From the NCBI RefSeq assembly GCF_020524165.1, contig NZ_JAIVKU010000004.1, positions 806,001 through 870,000 on the forward strand: 64,000 nt of DNA, given 5' to 3'. Below the pieces are notes generated by a model. That model saw nothing but the letters and a program-made list of their open reading frames with translations, ran no database searches and was not told the origin of the DNA. The DNA comes from Guptibacillus hwajinpoensis (GTDB taxonomy: Bacteria; Bacillota; Bacilli; Bacillales; Guptibacillaceae). Position numbers and translations under genes: made by a program. How positions within the stretch are numbered: position 1 is the first letter of the stretch; every line of letters begins with the position of its first letter. This document shows, piece by piece, positions 34,066 to 42,908 of the stretch.

Positions 34066-34091
34066 ATACCCCTGTATGCTGGTTTTGAAAC
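34066..34091 (-). promoter_or_regulatory. Sigma-B-type promoter
   Basis: -35 GTTTCA (34086-34091), 14 bases, -10 GGGTAT (34066-34071); the sigma-B consensus is GTTTAA-N12-14-GGGTAT. Confidence 0.5.
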
Positions 34092-34157
34092 CACAACCTA
34101 ATACTTTATTTTACGAAAAGTTACAGGTAACACATAATTTATTCTGCACTTGAAACT

Positions 34158-34913
34158 TTATTCCTCATTCAGGATAAATTGGTACGTGTTTTCCTGTTCC
34201 TTTCCTGATCGCTCGGTAAAAGTTACTTGACCATTATGTGTTACAGTGATGATCGTTTGGGCTCTTGTACCGTAATTCTCCGATGAAATAAAGACAGGAG
34301 AAAGCATTTTTTCCCATTCAATCGGTACTCCTGTATTCGGTAATAAATGATCCGGGGCAGGCTCAGCATGCGAGAGCATTTCAAAAAGCCGTTCATGATC
34401 AAGTTCATTCACCTCTTGGACATAGCGGGTCAACTCTTTCTTAAGCTTCTCTACTTTTGGCCAGTTCGTATTCAATAAATGATTACTTACCGCATGTATA
34501 CCGTTTTCTACTCTGGTAATTTGGTTCTGCCTGTTTGAATAGTAATAAAGGGTACTGAAATCTCCCGCAAGTAAATTAAACCCATTGTATAGCTCTTTCT
34601 TTCGCTGAACCGTTTTTAAGTATGCCTTTGCAGATTGATTCTGTCGTAAGTAATCCGCAGTTAAATCGCCCCTAGAATGGTTCTTTTGTTCTTCACCAGG
34701 TTCTCGAAAATTTGTGAGCGCCGCAATTTTCCCTTTTGTTGTAATTCCAAGCCATGTGCCCATTGCTTTCAAATCGCGACCACCTAGTAATCCTGGTACA
34801 TCTGCCCAATAATGCGCAGCTAACGTAGGGCGCTCGTAGAACTCGTCTCGATTAGCTAATAAAATAAACGGATATTTTTCATGAGCATTTATTGCTACAG
34901 CAATTAAACACAA
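34158..34913 (-). CDS. NRDE family protein (TANGO2-like)
   Basis: A 251-residue protein that begins MCLIAVAINAHEKYPFILLANRDEFYERPT, here quoted in parts as MCLIAVAI, ANRDE and RPT. These form the signature that names the family. Cys2 may become an N-terminal nucleophile, as in Ntn-hydrolase-like folds; a biochemical activity is not settled. The start is TTG 34913 with GGAGG nine bases upstream. Confidence 0.8.
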   Translation of the reverse strand: MCLIAVAINAHEKYPFILLANRDEFYERPTLAAHYWADVPGLLGGRDLKAMGTWLGITTKGKIAALTNFREPGEEQKNHSRGDLTADYLRQNQSAKAYLKTVQRKKELYNGFNLLAGDFSTLYYYSNRQNQITRVENGIHAVSNHLLNTNWPKVEKLKKELTRYVQEVNELDHERLFEMLSHAEPAPDHLLPNTGVPIEWEKMLSPVFISSENYGTRAQTIITVTHNGQVTFTERSGKEQENTYQFILNEE

Positions 34914-34944
34914 TTTTGCTTACCTCCTCACCCAGGTTAAGAGT

Positions 34945-34975
34945 AAAAAAAACGCAGCGTTATCCGCTGCGTTAC
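34945..34975 (-). terminator. Terminator overlapping the end of the first TrhO-like gene
   Basis: Stem AACGCAGCG/CGCTGCGTT followed by eight T residues on the minus strand; the upstream arm is within a few bases of the stop codon. Confidence 0.85.
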
Positions 34976-35886
34976 GTTTGCGCCATGTGAATTTCTTCCT
35001 CACAAGCTGATGAACAATAGTGCTTATGTTCTTCTTTGCAAGCATCACAAACGATATGAAGCTTGTCACACGTCACATTTGCACAATTAATGTACGTATC
35101 TGCCGCCTCTTCGCAATGGTAGCATTTCCCCACCACAGTGTCTTCATTAGTACGGTTCACAGGTACAGCAAGGCGATCATCAAAAACAAAGCATTTACCG
35201 TCGAAGTATTTGCCTTGTACTTCTGGATCTTTGCCATACGTGACAATCCCCCCATGAAGTTGAGAAACATCAGAGAATCCTTTTTTTAATAAATAACCAG
35301 AAAATTTCTCACAGCGGATGCCACCTGTACAATACGTTAATACTTTTTTGTCCTTTTGGTCAGCAAGATTCTGCTCGATCCAGTCAGGAAGATCACGAAA
35401 CGCTTTAATGTCAGGACGAATGGCATTACGGAAATGGCCAATATCGTACTCATAGTCATTTCTAGCATCGATTACGATCACATCATCGTCTTCTAACGCT
35501 TCCATAAACTCCTTCGGCTCAAGGTAGTTACCGGTGATTTCTTTCGGGTTAATATCTTCCTCAAGTCTTAATGAAACAATCTCTTCACGTGGTCTGACGT
35601 GCATCTTTTTAAACGTATGACCATCTGCCCCGTCAATTTTAAACACCATATCGCGGAAGCGTTCATCAGCTTTTAGTTCTTCCATATAACGCTCAGTATC
35701 CTGAACGGTTCCGGAAACGGTTCCGTTAATTCCTTCCGTACCGACTAGCACTCTTCCCTTTAAATTCAAAGATTGACAAAACTTAAGATGCTTTCGAGCA
35801 AAATAAGCAGGATCTTCGATTTCTACATATTGATAATATAACAGCACTTGATATGCTGAAGCTTCTGATTGCAAATCAAAAACCAC
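34972..35886 (-). CDS. TrhO-like rhodanese, divergent paralogue
   Basis: TrhO proteins hydroxylate uridine 34 of tRNAs. The 304-residue protein has an N-terminal domain ([17 protein letters not shown]), a rhodanese domain with active-site loop [10 protein letters not shown], and a C-terminal Cys-rich tail with paired cysteines (CYHC, CANVTC, CDAC, CSSAC) that could bind zinc. The frame starts with GTG 35886, which touches the ribosome binding site; TTG 35874 has better spacing. It is paralogous to the gene at 40824-41792. Confidence 0.75.
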   Translation of the reverse strand: MVFDLQSEASAYQVLLYYQYVEIEDPAYFARKHLKFCQSLNLKGRVLVGTEGINGTVSGTVQDTERYMEELKADERFRDMVFKIDGADGHTFKKMHVRPREEIVSLRLEEDINPKEITGNYLEPKEFMEALEDDDVIVIDARNDYEYDIGHFRNAIRPDIKAFRDLPDWIEQNLADQKDKKVLTYCTGGIRCEKFSGYLLKKGFSDVSQLHGGIVTYGKDPEVQGKYFDGKCFVFDDRLAVPVNRTNEDTVVGKCYHCEEAADTYINCANVTCDKLHIVCDACKEEHKHYCSSACEEEIHMAQT

Positions 35887-35973
35887 CCTTTACGTCTTCT
35901 TCACTTAAGTTCCTGATTGGAAACCTAAATCAATACTATATCTTACCCGATTTAATTCGTGATGTAAAGAAGA

Positions 35974-36369
35974 CTAATTTGCCGGAAAATACTCTTCTTT
36001 TAGCTTTTCTATTTCAATAAGCGATGCCTCAGCCCATCGTCCACCTTCATGTTTCAGCTCTTCTTCTTGTGTATGAAGCGCCTCACGCAACGATTCTTTA
36101 TATTCGGGTATGTCCCCTTCATAATGGTTGATAGCGGATAACGGCACGAGTGCCTTTTCGAATTCGGCAAGTGCTTTACGTTGATGGAATAGAGGCACAT
36201 CAAGCTGTTTCGGATTATGAAGATCACCTTGAGTTGGGTGTTTCATAACGGCAAGTACTTTAACAACAGCTTTTGGTTCTTTTAAGTCAATAATTTCTCC
36301 AACATACCTGCCTGTTTTATAACCTGCTGTCACTATTTCACCTGGTTGAAACGTTTTTCTCTGTGTCAT
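35974..36369 (-). CDS. kapB: Kinase-associated protein KapB
   Basis: A 131-residue protein with the KapB fold signature: FQPGEIVTAGYKTGRYVGEI at the start and the basic AVVKVLAVMKHPTQGDLHNP segment. In B. subtilis KapB supports the sporulation kinase KinB. No lipobox is visible despite the historical lipoprotein label. It is a single-gene unit between two hydrolase genes. Confidence 0.85.
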   Translation of the reverse strand: MTQRKTFQPGEIVTAGYKTGRYVGEIIDLKEPKAVVKVLAVMKHPTQGDLHNPKQLDVPLFHQRKALAEFEKALVPLSAINHYEGDIPEYKESLREALHTQEEELKHEGGRWAEASLIEIEKLKEEYFPAN

Positions 36370-36416
36370 TTTCGCTTCACTCCTTCATCAAACTGTGGGT
36401 ACACGTTGATGATATC

Positions 36417-36447
36417 ATAAAATCCTCCTTCGTCAGGAGGATTTTAT
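36417..36447 (-). terminator. Terminator after the SleB-type hydrolase gene
   Basis: Stem AAAATCCTCC/GGAGGATTTT with a seven-base loop; it abuts the stop codon. Confidence 0.8.
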
Positions 36448-37052
36448 CTTGTGAAGACATGTTTGCCGATTTCTTTAATAATATGCCTTGTCCGAATCCA
36501 ATCGTCAGTTGCAATATCAGGATTATAATAAAACAAAGCGCCTGAACTTGGATCTTGTCCACTAAGTGCAGCATAAACTGCTTTGTAGGACTCTGGTCCC
36601 GGACGCTGATCGTATTGACCATCGGAAACGGCCGTATATGCTCCGCTTTCAAAGATCACTTTCTTTAAGCTGTTTGGAAATTTAGCTGAAAGTACGCGAT
36701 TGAGGGTTACCGCTGCCACCGCTACTTTGCCTTCAAACGTTTCGCCTCTCGCTTCTCCATTTACTAATTTGGCTAGCATTTCTATTTCTTCTATTGAATA
36801 ATTCGTAACAGAGAATTGATCCCTTGTTACTTGATTAACGTCATTCATATTTTTAACAGGAAGGTTTAGCAAAAGGGCTACATCCTGCTTTGTTTTTGGT
36901 TCAGGCGTTTCTAGTGGGGCAATTGCAGGTTGCTCATCATCTATCACAAGAGGTGCCTTCATCATCGTAACCGCCTCTACCTGATGAGACTGAGCAGAAA
37001 ACGTCGTAAAAAAGAGACTTGTCATTAAAATAGCCAAAACCGATTTTTTCAT
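36444..37052 (-). CDS. Secreted SleB-type cell wall hydrolase
   Basis: A protein of about 202 residues with a signal peptide (cleavage near residues 22-26), a linker and a C-terminal SleB/CwlJ hydrolase domain (about 80-200). It has LAKLVNGEARGETFEGKVAV, with the catalytic Glu of NGEA, and GALFYYNPD. Such enzymes are lytic transglycosylases for spore cortex or vegetative wall. A LysM or peptidoglycan-binding domain is missing, so YkvT-like rather than SleB itself. The start at ATG 37052 is preferred over 37061. Confidence 0.8.
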   Translation of the reverse strand: MKKSVLAILMTSLFFTTFSAQSHQVEAVTMMKAPLVIDDEQPAIAPLETPEPKTKQDVALLLNLPVKNMNDVNQVTRDQFSVTNYSIEEIEMLAKLVNGEARGETFEGKVAVAAVTLNRVLSAKFPNSLKKVIFESGAYTAVSDGQYDQRPGPESYKAVYAALSGQDPSSGALFYYNPDIATDDWIRTRHIIKEIGKHVFTR

Positions 37053-37156
37053 ACACCCCATCCTTTCAGTAGCTTTCTAACACGACATAAAGGATAGAGG
37101 AAGAAAAAGATCCTTACAAGAGGGAGTCATAGGGATATAATCCACATATAAGAATA

Positions 37157-37190
37157 AAAAGAAACTCCTTCCAAAGAAAGAAGGAGTGAA
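37157..37190 (-). terminator. Terminator after the acyl-CoA-dehydrogenase-like gene
   Basis: Stem ACTCCTTC/GAAGGAGT with an eight-base loop, then TTCTTTTTATT on the minus strand. Confidence 0.8.
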
Positions 37191-37200
37191 ATTCTTTATC

Positions 37201-38346
37201 TTAGAATTGCTTCATCGCAAGAACTTGTAGTGTTAATTCATCACTTGGTGGGTTATGAAGCCCCGCTCGAACATCTCGGTACAAACGTTCTAGCTGATTC
37301 TTTTTCATTAAACTTCTTCCACCAACGATGCGCATGGAAAGATCCACGGCTTCCATTGCTGCCTTCACAGCCTGAGTTTTTGCAGCGAACAGTTGCCCCT
37401 GCATGTTCATTCGCTCTTCTGGATAACGATCCCACTGGTCTGCCACCGAAAAGAGAAAATGACGAGCACTTAAGAGAGCGAGAGATATGCGACCAAATTT
37501 ATCTTGTATATGCGGAACATCTTTTAAGGGAATATCAAGACTGTTCGGTTGATAAGTAGTGACGAACTTTACTGCTTCTTCTCTTGCAGATTCAGCAATC
37601 CCTAGATACACAGCCGGGATATGGAGCAACCAAGCTGGAGGAAGCGACGTCGTTTTTCGTTCCTTATCATAGATTTCAAGGAGAGAATCTGAGGTTACGA
37701 AGACGTCCTTTAAGATCAGATCATCACTTCTCGTGCCTCTCATGCCAAGAACATCCCACGTTTGTTCAAGTGACACGCCCTTTTGATTCATGGTAACTAA
37801 AAAGTCAGCTGGCACTCCATTTAGAGTGGCCTTTACGATGACTTTATCGAGATGTGGGCTTAAAGTTGTGAATGTTTTTCTTCCAGTAAGTTGATACCCC
37901 CCCTCCACTTCTGTTGCCATAGTGGCAGGAAGTCCTCCTCTCGTTGGGTCCCCAGTTTCTTCTTCTGTTTGAGCTCTATTTATTAATGCTCCGTCTAGAA
38001 CAGCCCGACAAAGCTCTTCATACGTATCATGGTCCCAAGGACGACGGTCATAAAGATCTTTTAGTATGCCAAAATGCCAACCAACCGATAACGCACCGGC
38101 ACCTTCTCCTTTTCCTAACTCCTCTTGAATCAGGACAAGTTCATAAAGAGAGAGCCCATTCCCTCCAAATTCTTCAGGAATGGGCAGTTTAGTAAAACCT
38201 GAACTTTTCATACTTGCTATAATAGAATCAGGAATGCGTGCTTCCTCATCAATTCGTGTAGCGTTCTCTTTTAACTCAGCACGATGCTTACTAGCAAGTT
38301 CCAAGAGCGCATTCTCACGTTCATTCCGAACAAATTTCTCAAACAT
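37201..38346 (-). CDS. Acyl-CoA dehydrogenase-fold flavoprotein (YdbM-like)
   Basis: The 381-residue protein has the full family layout: an N-terminal helical domain (PIPEEFGGNGLSLYELVLIQEE), a beta domain (GYQLTGRKTFTTLSP; VLGMRGTRSDDLIL) and a C-terminal helical domain. Where classical acyl-CoA dehydrogenases have a Glu in a Tyr-Glu-Gly motif, it reads HNPPSDELT. This is like flavin monooxygenases of the DszC type. So it may oxidise a non-CoA substrate. ATG 38346 follows AAGGTG; it is 26 bases after the glutaredoxin-like gene. Confidence 0.75.
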   Translation of the reverse strand: MFEKFVRNERENALLELASKHRAELKENATRIDEEARIPDSIIASMKSSGFTKLPIPEEFGGNGLSLYELVLIQEELGKGEGAGALSVGWHFGILKDLYDRRPWDHDTYEELCRAVLDGALINRAQTEEETGDPTRGGLPATMATEVEGGYQLTGRKTFTTLSPHLDKVIVKATLNGVPADFLVTMNQKGVSLEQTWDVLGMRGTRSDDLILKDVFVTSDSLLEIYDKERKTTSLPPAWLLHIPAVYLGIAESAREEAVKFVTTYQPNSLDIPLKDVPHIQDKFGRISLALLSARHFLFSVADQWDRYPEERMNMQGQLFAAKTQAVKAAMEAVDLSMRIVGGRSLMKKNQLERLYRDVRAGLHNPPSDELTLQVLAMKQF

Positions 38347-38372
38347 TCCATGCACCTTCTTTCACCGAGTTA

Positions 38373-38624
38373 TTAATCCTTCCCTTTTGCTGAAAGATTA
38401 AGCAGTTCATCAATGCGATCCTGGTCAAATCCAATGATCACCTCACCATCAATGACGATCGTTGGCGTGGACATTGAACCGTGGTCATTGATCAACTCAT
38501 TACGTGCCGTTCGATTTTCTTGTATATTTAGCAATTCATACTTCACATCATGCATTTGAAAATAATTTTTCACAAATTCGCACGGTGGACATGCCGGTTG
38601 TGTATAAAGCTTTACATTATTCAT
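38373..38624 (-). CDS. Glutaredoxin-like thiol protein (CPPC active site)
   Basis: An 83-residue thioredoxin-fold protein with active site CPPC and the cis-proline segment STPTIVIDGEVIIGFD. Glutaredoxin-family proteins of Bacillus with CPPC-type sites use small thiols or thioredoxin. ATG 38624 has AGGA about ten bases upstream. The upstream GTG at 38633 is too close. It is co-transcribed with the acyl-CoA-dehydrogenase-like gene. Confidence 0.8.
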   Translation of the reverse strand: MNNVKLYTQPACPPCEFVKNYFQMHDVKYELLNIQENRTARNELINDHGSMSTPTIVIDGEVIIGFDQDRIDELLNLSAKGKD

Positions 38625-38753
38625 TCTTATCACGTCCTATCACTAATCTAAATCCGTTTAAAACATATCACCCCTTCCCTCATCTTTCAACTATTTTACT
38701 CTAGAGAAGTTTGTACTTATAAGGCGAAGGGAAAGGTTTTGCTGAAGGTGATT

Positions 38754-38782
38754 TGAAACTTTTCACGAAATCTATTCGTATA
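38754..38782 (+). promoter_or_regulatory. ECF (sigma-W-type) promoter of the TelA gene
   Basis: -35 TGAAAC (38754-38759), 17 bases, -10 CGTATA (38777-38782). B. subtilis TelA homologues (YaaN, YceH) belong to ECF sigma regulons. Confidence 0.6.
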
Positions 38783-38835
38783 GAATGTTAGATAGCCAAA
38801 ACAAACGCATTCATTCTATTAAAGGAGTGACAGAT

Positions 38836-39906
38836 ATGAGTAGTCAGCCTGAAAAAACAAACGCGCAACGTGAAAAAGCGGAGGAAATTATCCAAAGCTT
38901 TTATCACGAAGATGATACAGATAAGATCCTACAATCCTTATCAGGCCTAGGTGAAGATGCCCAGCGTGATGCAGGGGAGTCATTGGAAGCATTAAAACGT
39001 CCCGTTAAAGGAATGATTGATCAACCAAATAACGATTTACCAGATAACCTTCACAAACTTAGGGAGCACGTTTCAGAGCTTGAGCCGTCTTATTTAAAGA
39101 GAAATAAATTTAATAAGCTACTTAATCGCGTCATGGGCCGTAATGAAGTGGAGCAGTATGCGAAGAAATACAAAACCGTAGAATCCCAAGTTGAAGTGAT
39201 TGTTGAATCCCTTCTTACGGGTAAAGATAAGTTACAAGAAGATAATGTAATGCTAAAAGAACTGAAAGATGTGGCAAGAGAACGAATCATCGGACTCGAA
39301 GACCAGATGGACCTTGGTCAGACGTTAATGACGATGCTTGAGGAAGAGGCAGCAAAGGATGAATGGAAAGACAATCCTCTCCCAATCCAAAAAGCGCAGC
39401 AAAAAGTCGTTAGCCGAGTGAAGAATATGTCACAAGCTGTTATGGTTTTACGCCAGTCAATGGCATCCGTGGATTTGATTATGGAAAACAATGAAAAGCT
39501 AGAAGAAGCCATTTTTAATGCGGTCACCATGACCAAAAACATCATTACCGTTACAGCTTCTATACAACTTGCACTTGGCAACCAGCAGAAAGTGATTTCC
39601 GCTGTCCAGAATGTGAACGAAGCAACCGAATCAATGCTCCTTCGAAATGCTGAAATGCTCAAGCAAAATACGGAGGAAACGGTTAAAACGCTTGAAAAAC
39701 CGGCCATTGCGATTGAGTCTTTTCGTAAAGCCTACCAGGATGTATTTGAGGCGATTGAAATTACGGAGAAGTCAAACGTCCGCATTATAGATAGTGGTAA
39801 GAAATTTATACTAGAAATGGATCAGTTAAATAATGAAATGAAAAGCAAATTAGAAAGTACAACGGCGAGGCAAAAACAGCTTTCTGATGCAGCCGATCGA
39901 CTTTAA
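38836..39906 (+). CDS. TelA family protein (tellurite/toxic anion resistance type)
   Basis: A 356-residue cytosolic, largely helical protein with no membrane segment; the central region LRQSMASVDLIMENNEKLEE and the coiled-coil C-terminus are typical of TelA. The family is linked to resistance to envelope stress and toxic anions, but its mechanism is unsettled. ATG 38836 has AAAGGAG upstream. It ends 17 bases before the unknown gene downstream. Confidence 0.8.
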   Translation: MSSQPEKTNAQREKAEEIIQSFYHEDDTDKILQSLSGLGEDAQRDAGESLEALKRPVKGMIDQPNNDLPDNLHKLREHVSELEPSYLKRNKFNKLLNRVMGRNEVEQYAKKYKTVESQVEVIVESLLTGKDKLQEDNVMLKELKDVARERIIGLEDQMDLGQTLMTMLEEEAAKDEWKDNPLPIQKAQQKVVSRVKNMSQAVMVLRQSMASVDLIMENNEKLEEAIFNAVTMTKNIITVTASIQLALGNQQKVISAVQNVNEATESMLLRNAEMLKQNTEETVKTLEKPAIAIESFRKAYQDVFEAIEITEKSNVRIIDSGKKFILEMDQLNNEMKSKLESTTARQKQLSDAADRL

Positions 39907-39923
39907 TGACAGGAGGGAATTCC

Positions 39924-40790
39924 ATGGGGCTTTTCGATTCTACTGAACCCCAATGGCTTGAAAAACTGTTACCGCCTCAATTTAAGACGGTGGAACCATC
40001 ACTTCTTAATGATGCGAGTACGACGAGCTTCCTTTCGTATGCGGAACAGTTGTTAGATGAATTCATAGACAAACTCAATCCTTCAGAGAATAAACCACAA
40101 AAATGGAAGCGCACTGAGCGAGGATTTACGGTTTACTTAAAAATCAGACGTAACCTGATTCTTTTTTCAGGTTACGATAGCCAAAAAGACCGTTCTTCTA
40201 CCCCAAAAAAGTTTTTCATTCAATGGGAGAGACAAATGGTCACCAAACGAGATTCAGGGAAATGTAAACAAGGAACCATTTTAATCAATGATCGAGGCAG
40301 AATTATTAAACGAAGTATTAAGAGATCTCCTTTTTTCAAAGGAATTTTTCAACGTATGAAGTTATTAGATCATGCTTTACTGGGTACGAATTTATCACAA
40401 GGAATTGATCAAGAAACAATTGATCCAGTATTGAAGGAACAGCTAAGTCAGTTAGAGAAAATTGCTTCGCACGCTTCTATTAATGGCGTTATTCAATCTA
40501 GAGCGACAAGGCTGATACACCTTTTCCGTCAAATCTTACCTGAACTTGAGCCTCTTGACCTTGAGGAACGGCATGTCGTAAAGCGCATGCTTTCAACTGA
40601 GCTTCCGGATATACTGACAGGTTATCTAGCACTTTCGGCAGAAAATCGTGAGTTGCGTTACCGCGACCTTTTCCAAGCTCTCTGCCAAATGGAGTTAGCG
40701 CTTCATCAGTACCTTGAAAAAATTGAAAACAATCGCCTTTCTAAAGTGGATCATCTCCTTAAAGTAAATAAAATTAGATATACTAAATAA
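39924..40790 (+). CDS. Unknown 288-residue protein encoded with TelA
   Basis: A soluble protein with a basic middle (KRTERGFTVYLKIRRNLILF) and a helical C-terminal third (ILPELEPLDLEERHVV, LPDILTGYLALSAENR). That end faintly recalls the helical end of XpaC, the partner of the TelA protein YaaN, but no XpaC membrane segments are present. ATG 39924 follows AGGAGGG. The TelA gene upstream is the only clue to its job, and it shares that gene's sigma-W-type promoter. I do not recognise the family. Confidence 0.65.
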   Translation: MGLFDSTEPQWLEKLLPPQFKTVEPSLLNDASTTSFLSYAEQLLDEFIDKLNPSENKPQKWKRTERGFTVYLKIRRNLILFSGYDSQKDRSSTPKKFFIQWERQMVTKRDSGKCKQGTILINDRGRIIKRSIKRSPFFKGIFQRMKLLDHALLGTNLSQGIDQETIDPVLKEQLSQLEKIASHASINGVIQSRATRLIHLFRQILPELEPLDLEERHVVKRMLSTELPDILTGYLALSAENRELRYRDLFQALCQMELALHQYLEKIENNRLSKVDHLLKVNKIRYTK

Positions 40791-40822
40791 AAGCTAGCTG
40801 TCCAAAGACAGCTAGCTTTTTA
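40789..40822. terminator. Bidirectional terminator between the TelA unit and the second TrhO gene
   Basis: A 12-bp stem (AAGCTAGCTGTC and complement) with a four-base loop and a T-run on each strand. Confidence 0.9.
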
Positions 40823-40823
40823 A

Positions 40824-41792
40824 TTAAACCTCTTGTTCAATTTGCTCTTGCATTAATTTTTGTAGACGCTCATTCACTTCTTCTTGTGTTAAGCCGTGTT
40901 CGGCTACATAACGGTTACGAGGTGATGTCCGGCACTCATGTGAACATCCTCGCAAGTATTTATGTTCGTTCTCCTCTGATGTAATAATTTGCTTATTACA
41001 TTCAGGGCTTGCACAATTAACATACCGCTCACATGGTTCACCTGTAAAGTAATCTCTACCAACAACTACGTGATCTTTTTGGTTAATCGGAACCGTAAGT
41101 CGGCCATCAAACACGTAGCACTGACCATCCCACAGCTCACCTTTTGTCTCTTCATCCTGACCATACGTCACAATACCGCCATCCAGCTGGTTAACATCTT
41201 CAAATCCTTGATTAACCATCCAGCCTGTGAATTTTTCACAGCGAATTCCGCCAGTGCAGTAAGTAAGAATTTTCTTATCTTTTTTATCTGCTAGATTTTC
41301 TTGAACCCATTCAGGTAAATCACGGAAATTCTTAATATCTGGACGAATAGCACCACGGAAGTGACCAACATCATACTCGTAATCATTACGAGTATCAAGA
41401 ATAATCACATCATCCTGCTGCATCGCTTCACGCCACTCAGCAGGTTTCAAGTGCTTCCCGCCGACCTGATTCGGATCGTGGTTTTCTTCAAGACGGAGCG
41501 TAACCAACTCTGGTCGTAGACGGACATGCATCTTTTTAAATGGGTGTTCTGTTGCTTCGTCAATTTTAAAGAACAGGTCAGCAAATCGCTCGTCCGCATG
41601 CATCATATCCATATACTGCTGCGTTTCTTCAACTGTGCCAGAGAGAGTTCCATTAATTCCTTCTTCTGCTATAAGAATTCTCCCTTTTAAGTTATGTTCT
41701 TTACAGAAAGTAAGATGTTCTTCTACATATTCTTCCGGCTGATCAATTTGTACATATTTATAAAACAATAATACACGATAGTCTTTATTCAT
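40824..41792 (-). CDS. trhO: tRNA uridine(34) hydroxylase TrhO
   Basis: Hydroxylates uridine 34 of tRNAs, using the rhodanese Cys. The 322 residues match B. subtilis YbfQ in length. Landmarks are [17 protein letters not shown], the active-site loop [15 protein letters not shown] and a Cys tail ([21 protein letters not shown]). It is the more canonical of the two TrhO-like proteins. It starts at ATG 41792 behind a promoter at 41855-41882. Confidence 0.88.
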   Translation of the reverse strand: MNKDYRVLLFYKYVQIDQPEEYVEEHLTFCKEHNLKGRILIAEEGINGTLSGTVEETQQYMDMMHADERFADLFFKIDEATEHPFKKMHVRLRPELVTLRLEENHDPNQVGGKHLKPAEWREAMQQDDVIILDTRNDYEYDVGHFRGAIRPDIKNFRDLPEWVQENLADKKDKKILTYCTGGIRCEKFTGWMVNQGFEDVNQLDGGIVTYGQDEETKGELWDGQCYVFDGRLTVPINQKDHVVVGRDYFTGEPCERYVNCASPECNKQIITSEENEHKYLRGCSHECRTSPRNRYVAEHGLTQEEVNERLQKLMQEQIEQEV

Positions 41793-41854
41793 GCTTCTAT
41801 CTCCTTTATTTCACTGTTTCCATTTTGTCCGTCACTGTTCCGTTCCAAAACCTT

Positions 41855-41882
41855 ATTATAATGATTTTCTCAAGAAATGCAA
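41855..41882 (-). promoter_or_regulatory. Sigma-A promoter of the trhO gene
   Basis: -35 TTGCAT (41877-41882), 16 bases, -10 TATAAT (41855-41860). Confidence 0.55.
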
Positions 41883-41962
41883 AGGGTGAGATTTAGTTCG
41901 TCGTCAGGACGGGCAAGTTTTGATAGCTTACCAAAACAATTGAACGTTTTCAGTGAAAAACC

Positions 41963-42403
41963 TCACACTTTTTTAATAGAAGGTTCTACGACAACCTCGA
42001 CATTTCCTTTGATTGCTCTTGTAATCATGCACCCTTCTTCTGCTCGAAGGGCGATGTCATGAATTCGCTTTGTCATTGCCTCATCGGGCTCATTCGCCAG
42101 GTAAACAACTGGGTAATGGTGAATCGATTCGACGTGGAGTCTTCCTTTATCACTTACCGTTAGTTTGGACGATATTTTAATATCTTCAAAGGGAATTTGA
42201 TTGCGCTCTAAATACAAGCCAATTGTCATAAAATAACAGGCTGCTGATGAGCTTAATAACAATTCATCCGGGTTCGTTCCTTTCTCGCTTCCCCCCATCG
42301 ACAAAGGGATCGAGACGTCTGTCGTTAAGTGTTCCGTTTCGATTTTCCCTTCACCAGAAAGGCCACCCTTCCAGCTTCCTTGCAGTTCAAATACATGATC
42401 CAT
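41963..42403 (-). CDS. OsmC/Ohr family peroxide-reducing protein
   Basis: A 146-residue protein with the two family cysteines in SSAACYF and AEEGCMI and the GTNPDELLLSSSAAC motif. OsmC/Ohr proteins reduce organic hydroperoxides with those cysteines. This one reads nearer OsmC/YhfA than Ohr. It lies downstream of the bacilliredoxin gene, separated by a terminator. Confidence 0.85.
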   Translation of the reverse strand: MDHVFELQGSWKGGLSGEGKIETEHLTTDVSIPLSMGGSEKGTNPDELLLSSSAACYFMTIGLYLERNQIPFEDIKISSKLTVSDKGRLHVESIHHYPVVYLANEPDEAMTKRIHDIALRAEEGCMITRAIKGNVEVVVEPSIKKV

Positions 42404-42428
42404 TTTAACAACCTCCTATTAACTCGAG

Positions 42429-42459
42429 CAAAACTCCACTCAGATGAGTGGAGTTTTGT
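42429..42459 (-). terminator. Terminator after the bacilliredoxin gene
   Basis: A 13-bp perfect stem (CAAAACTCCACTC and complement) with a four-base loop. Confidence 0.85.
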
Positions 42460-42461
42460 CA

Positions 42462-42890
42462 TTAGCAATATTGTTCAAAAGCTCCTGTCAAATTCGCAAC
42501 GATTTCTTCCACCTCATGATCTTCAATTTCTTCTCTTGGAATAAAATGAAGGACCTGGCCATCTTTTAACAGAGCGATGGAAGGGGATGATGGTTCGTAC
42601 CCTTCCAGATACTCGCGCATTTTCCCAGTTGCTTCACGATCCTGACCTGCAAAAACGGTCACAAGATGCTCAGGTTTCTTTTCGTACTCAATTGCTTCAC
42701 GAGCTGCCGGACGAGCAAGACCAGCTGCACAACCACATACGGAATTGATAAATACTAGTGATGTGCCTTTTTTCTCTGAAATAAAGCTTGCAACTTCATC
42801 AGGTGTTGTAAGTTCTTCAAAACCAGCAGACGTTAATTCGTCGCGCATTGGCTGCGCCATCTGGCGCATATATTCTTCGTATGGATTCAT
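42462..42890 (-). CDS. brxA: Bacilliredoxin BrxA (YphP)
   Basis: Removes bacillithiol from S-bacillithiolated proteins. The 142 residues contain the CGC active site (NSVCGCAAGLARPA) and the shared YphP sequence YEEYMRQMAQPMRDELTSAG. It lies just downstream of the CvfC/YpgR gene. The choice of BrxA over its paralogue BrxB is based on the N-terminal match to YphP. Confidence 0.9.
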   Translation of the reverse strand: MNPYEEYMRQMAQPMRDELTSAGFEELTTPDEVASFISEKKGTSLVFINSVCGCAAGLARPAAREAIEYEKKPEHLVTVFAGQDREATGKMREYLEGYEPSSPSIALLKDGQVLHFIPREEIEDHEVEEIVANLTGAFEQYC

Positions 42891-42908
42891 ATCCTATACC
42901 TCCTGTAA

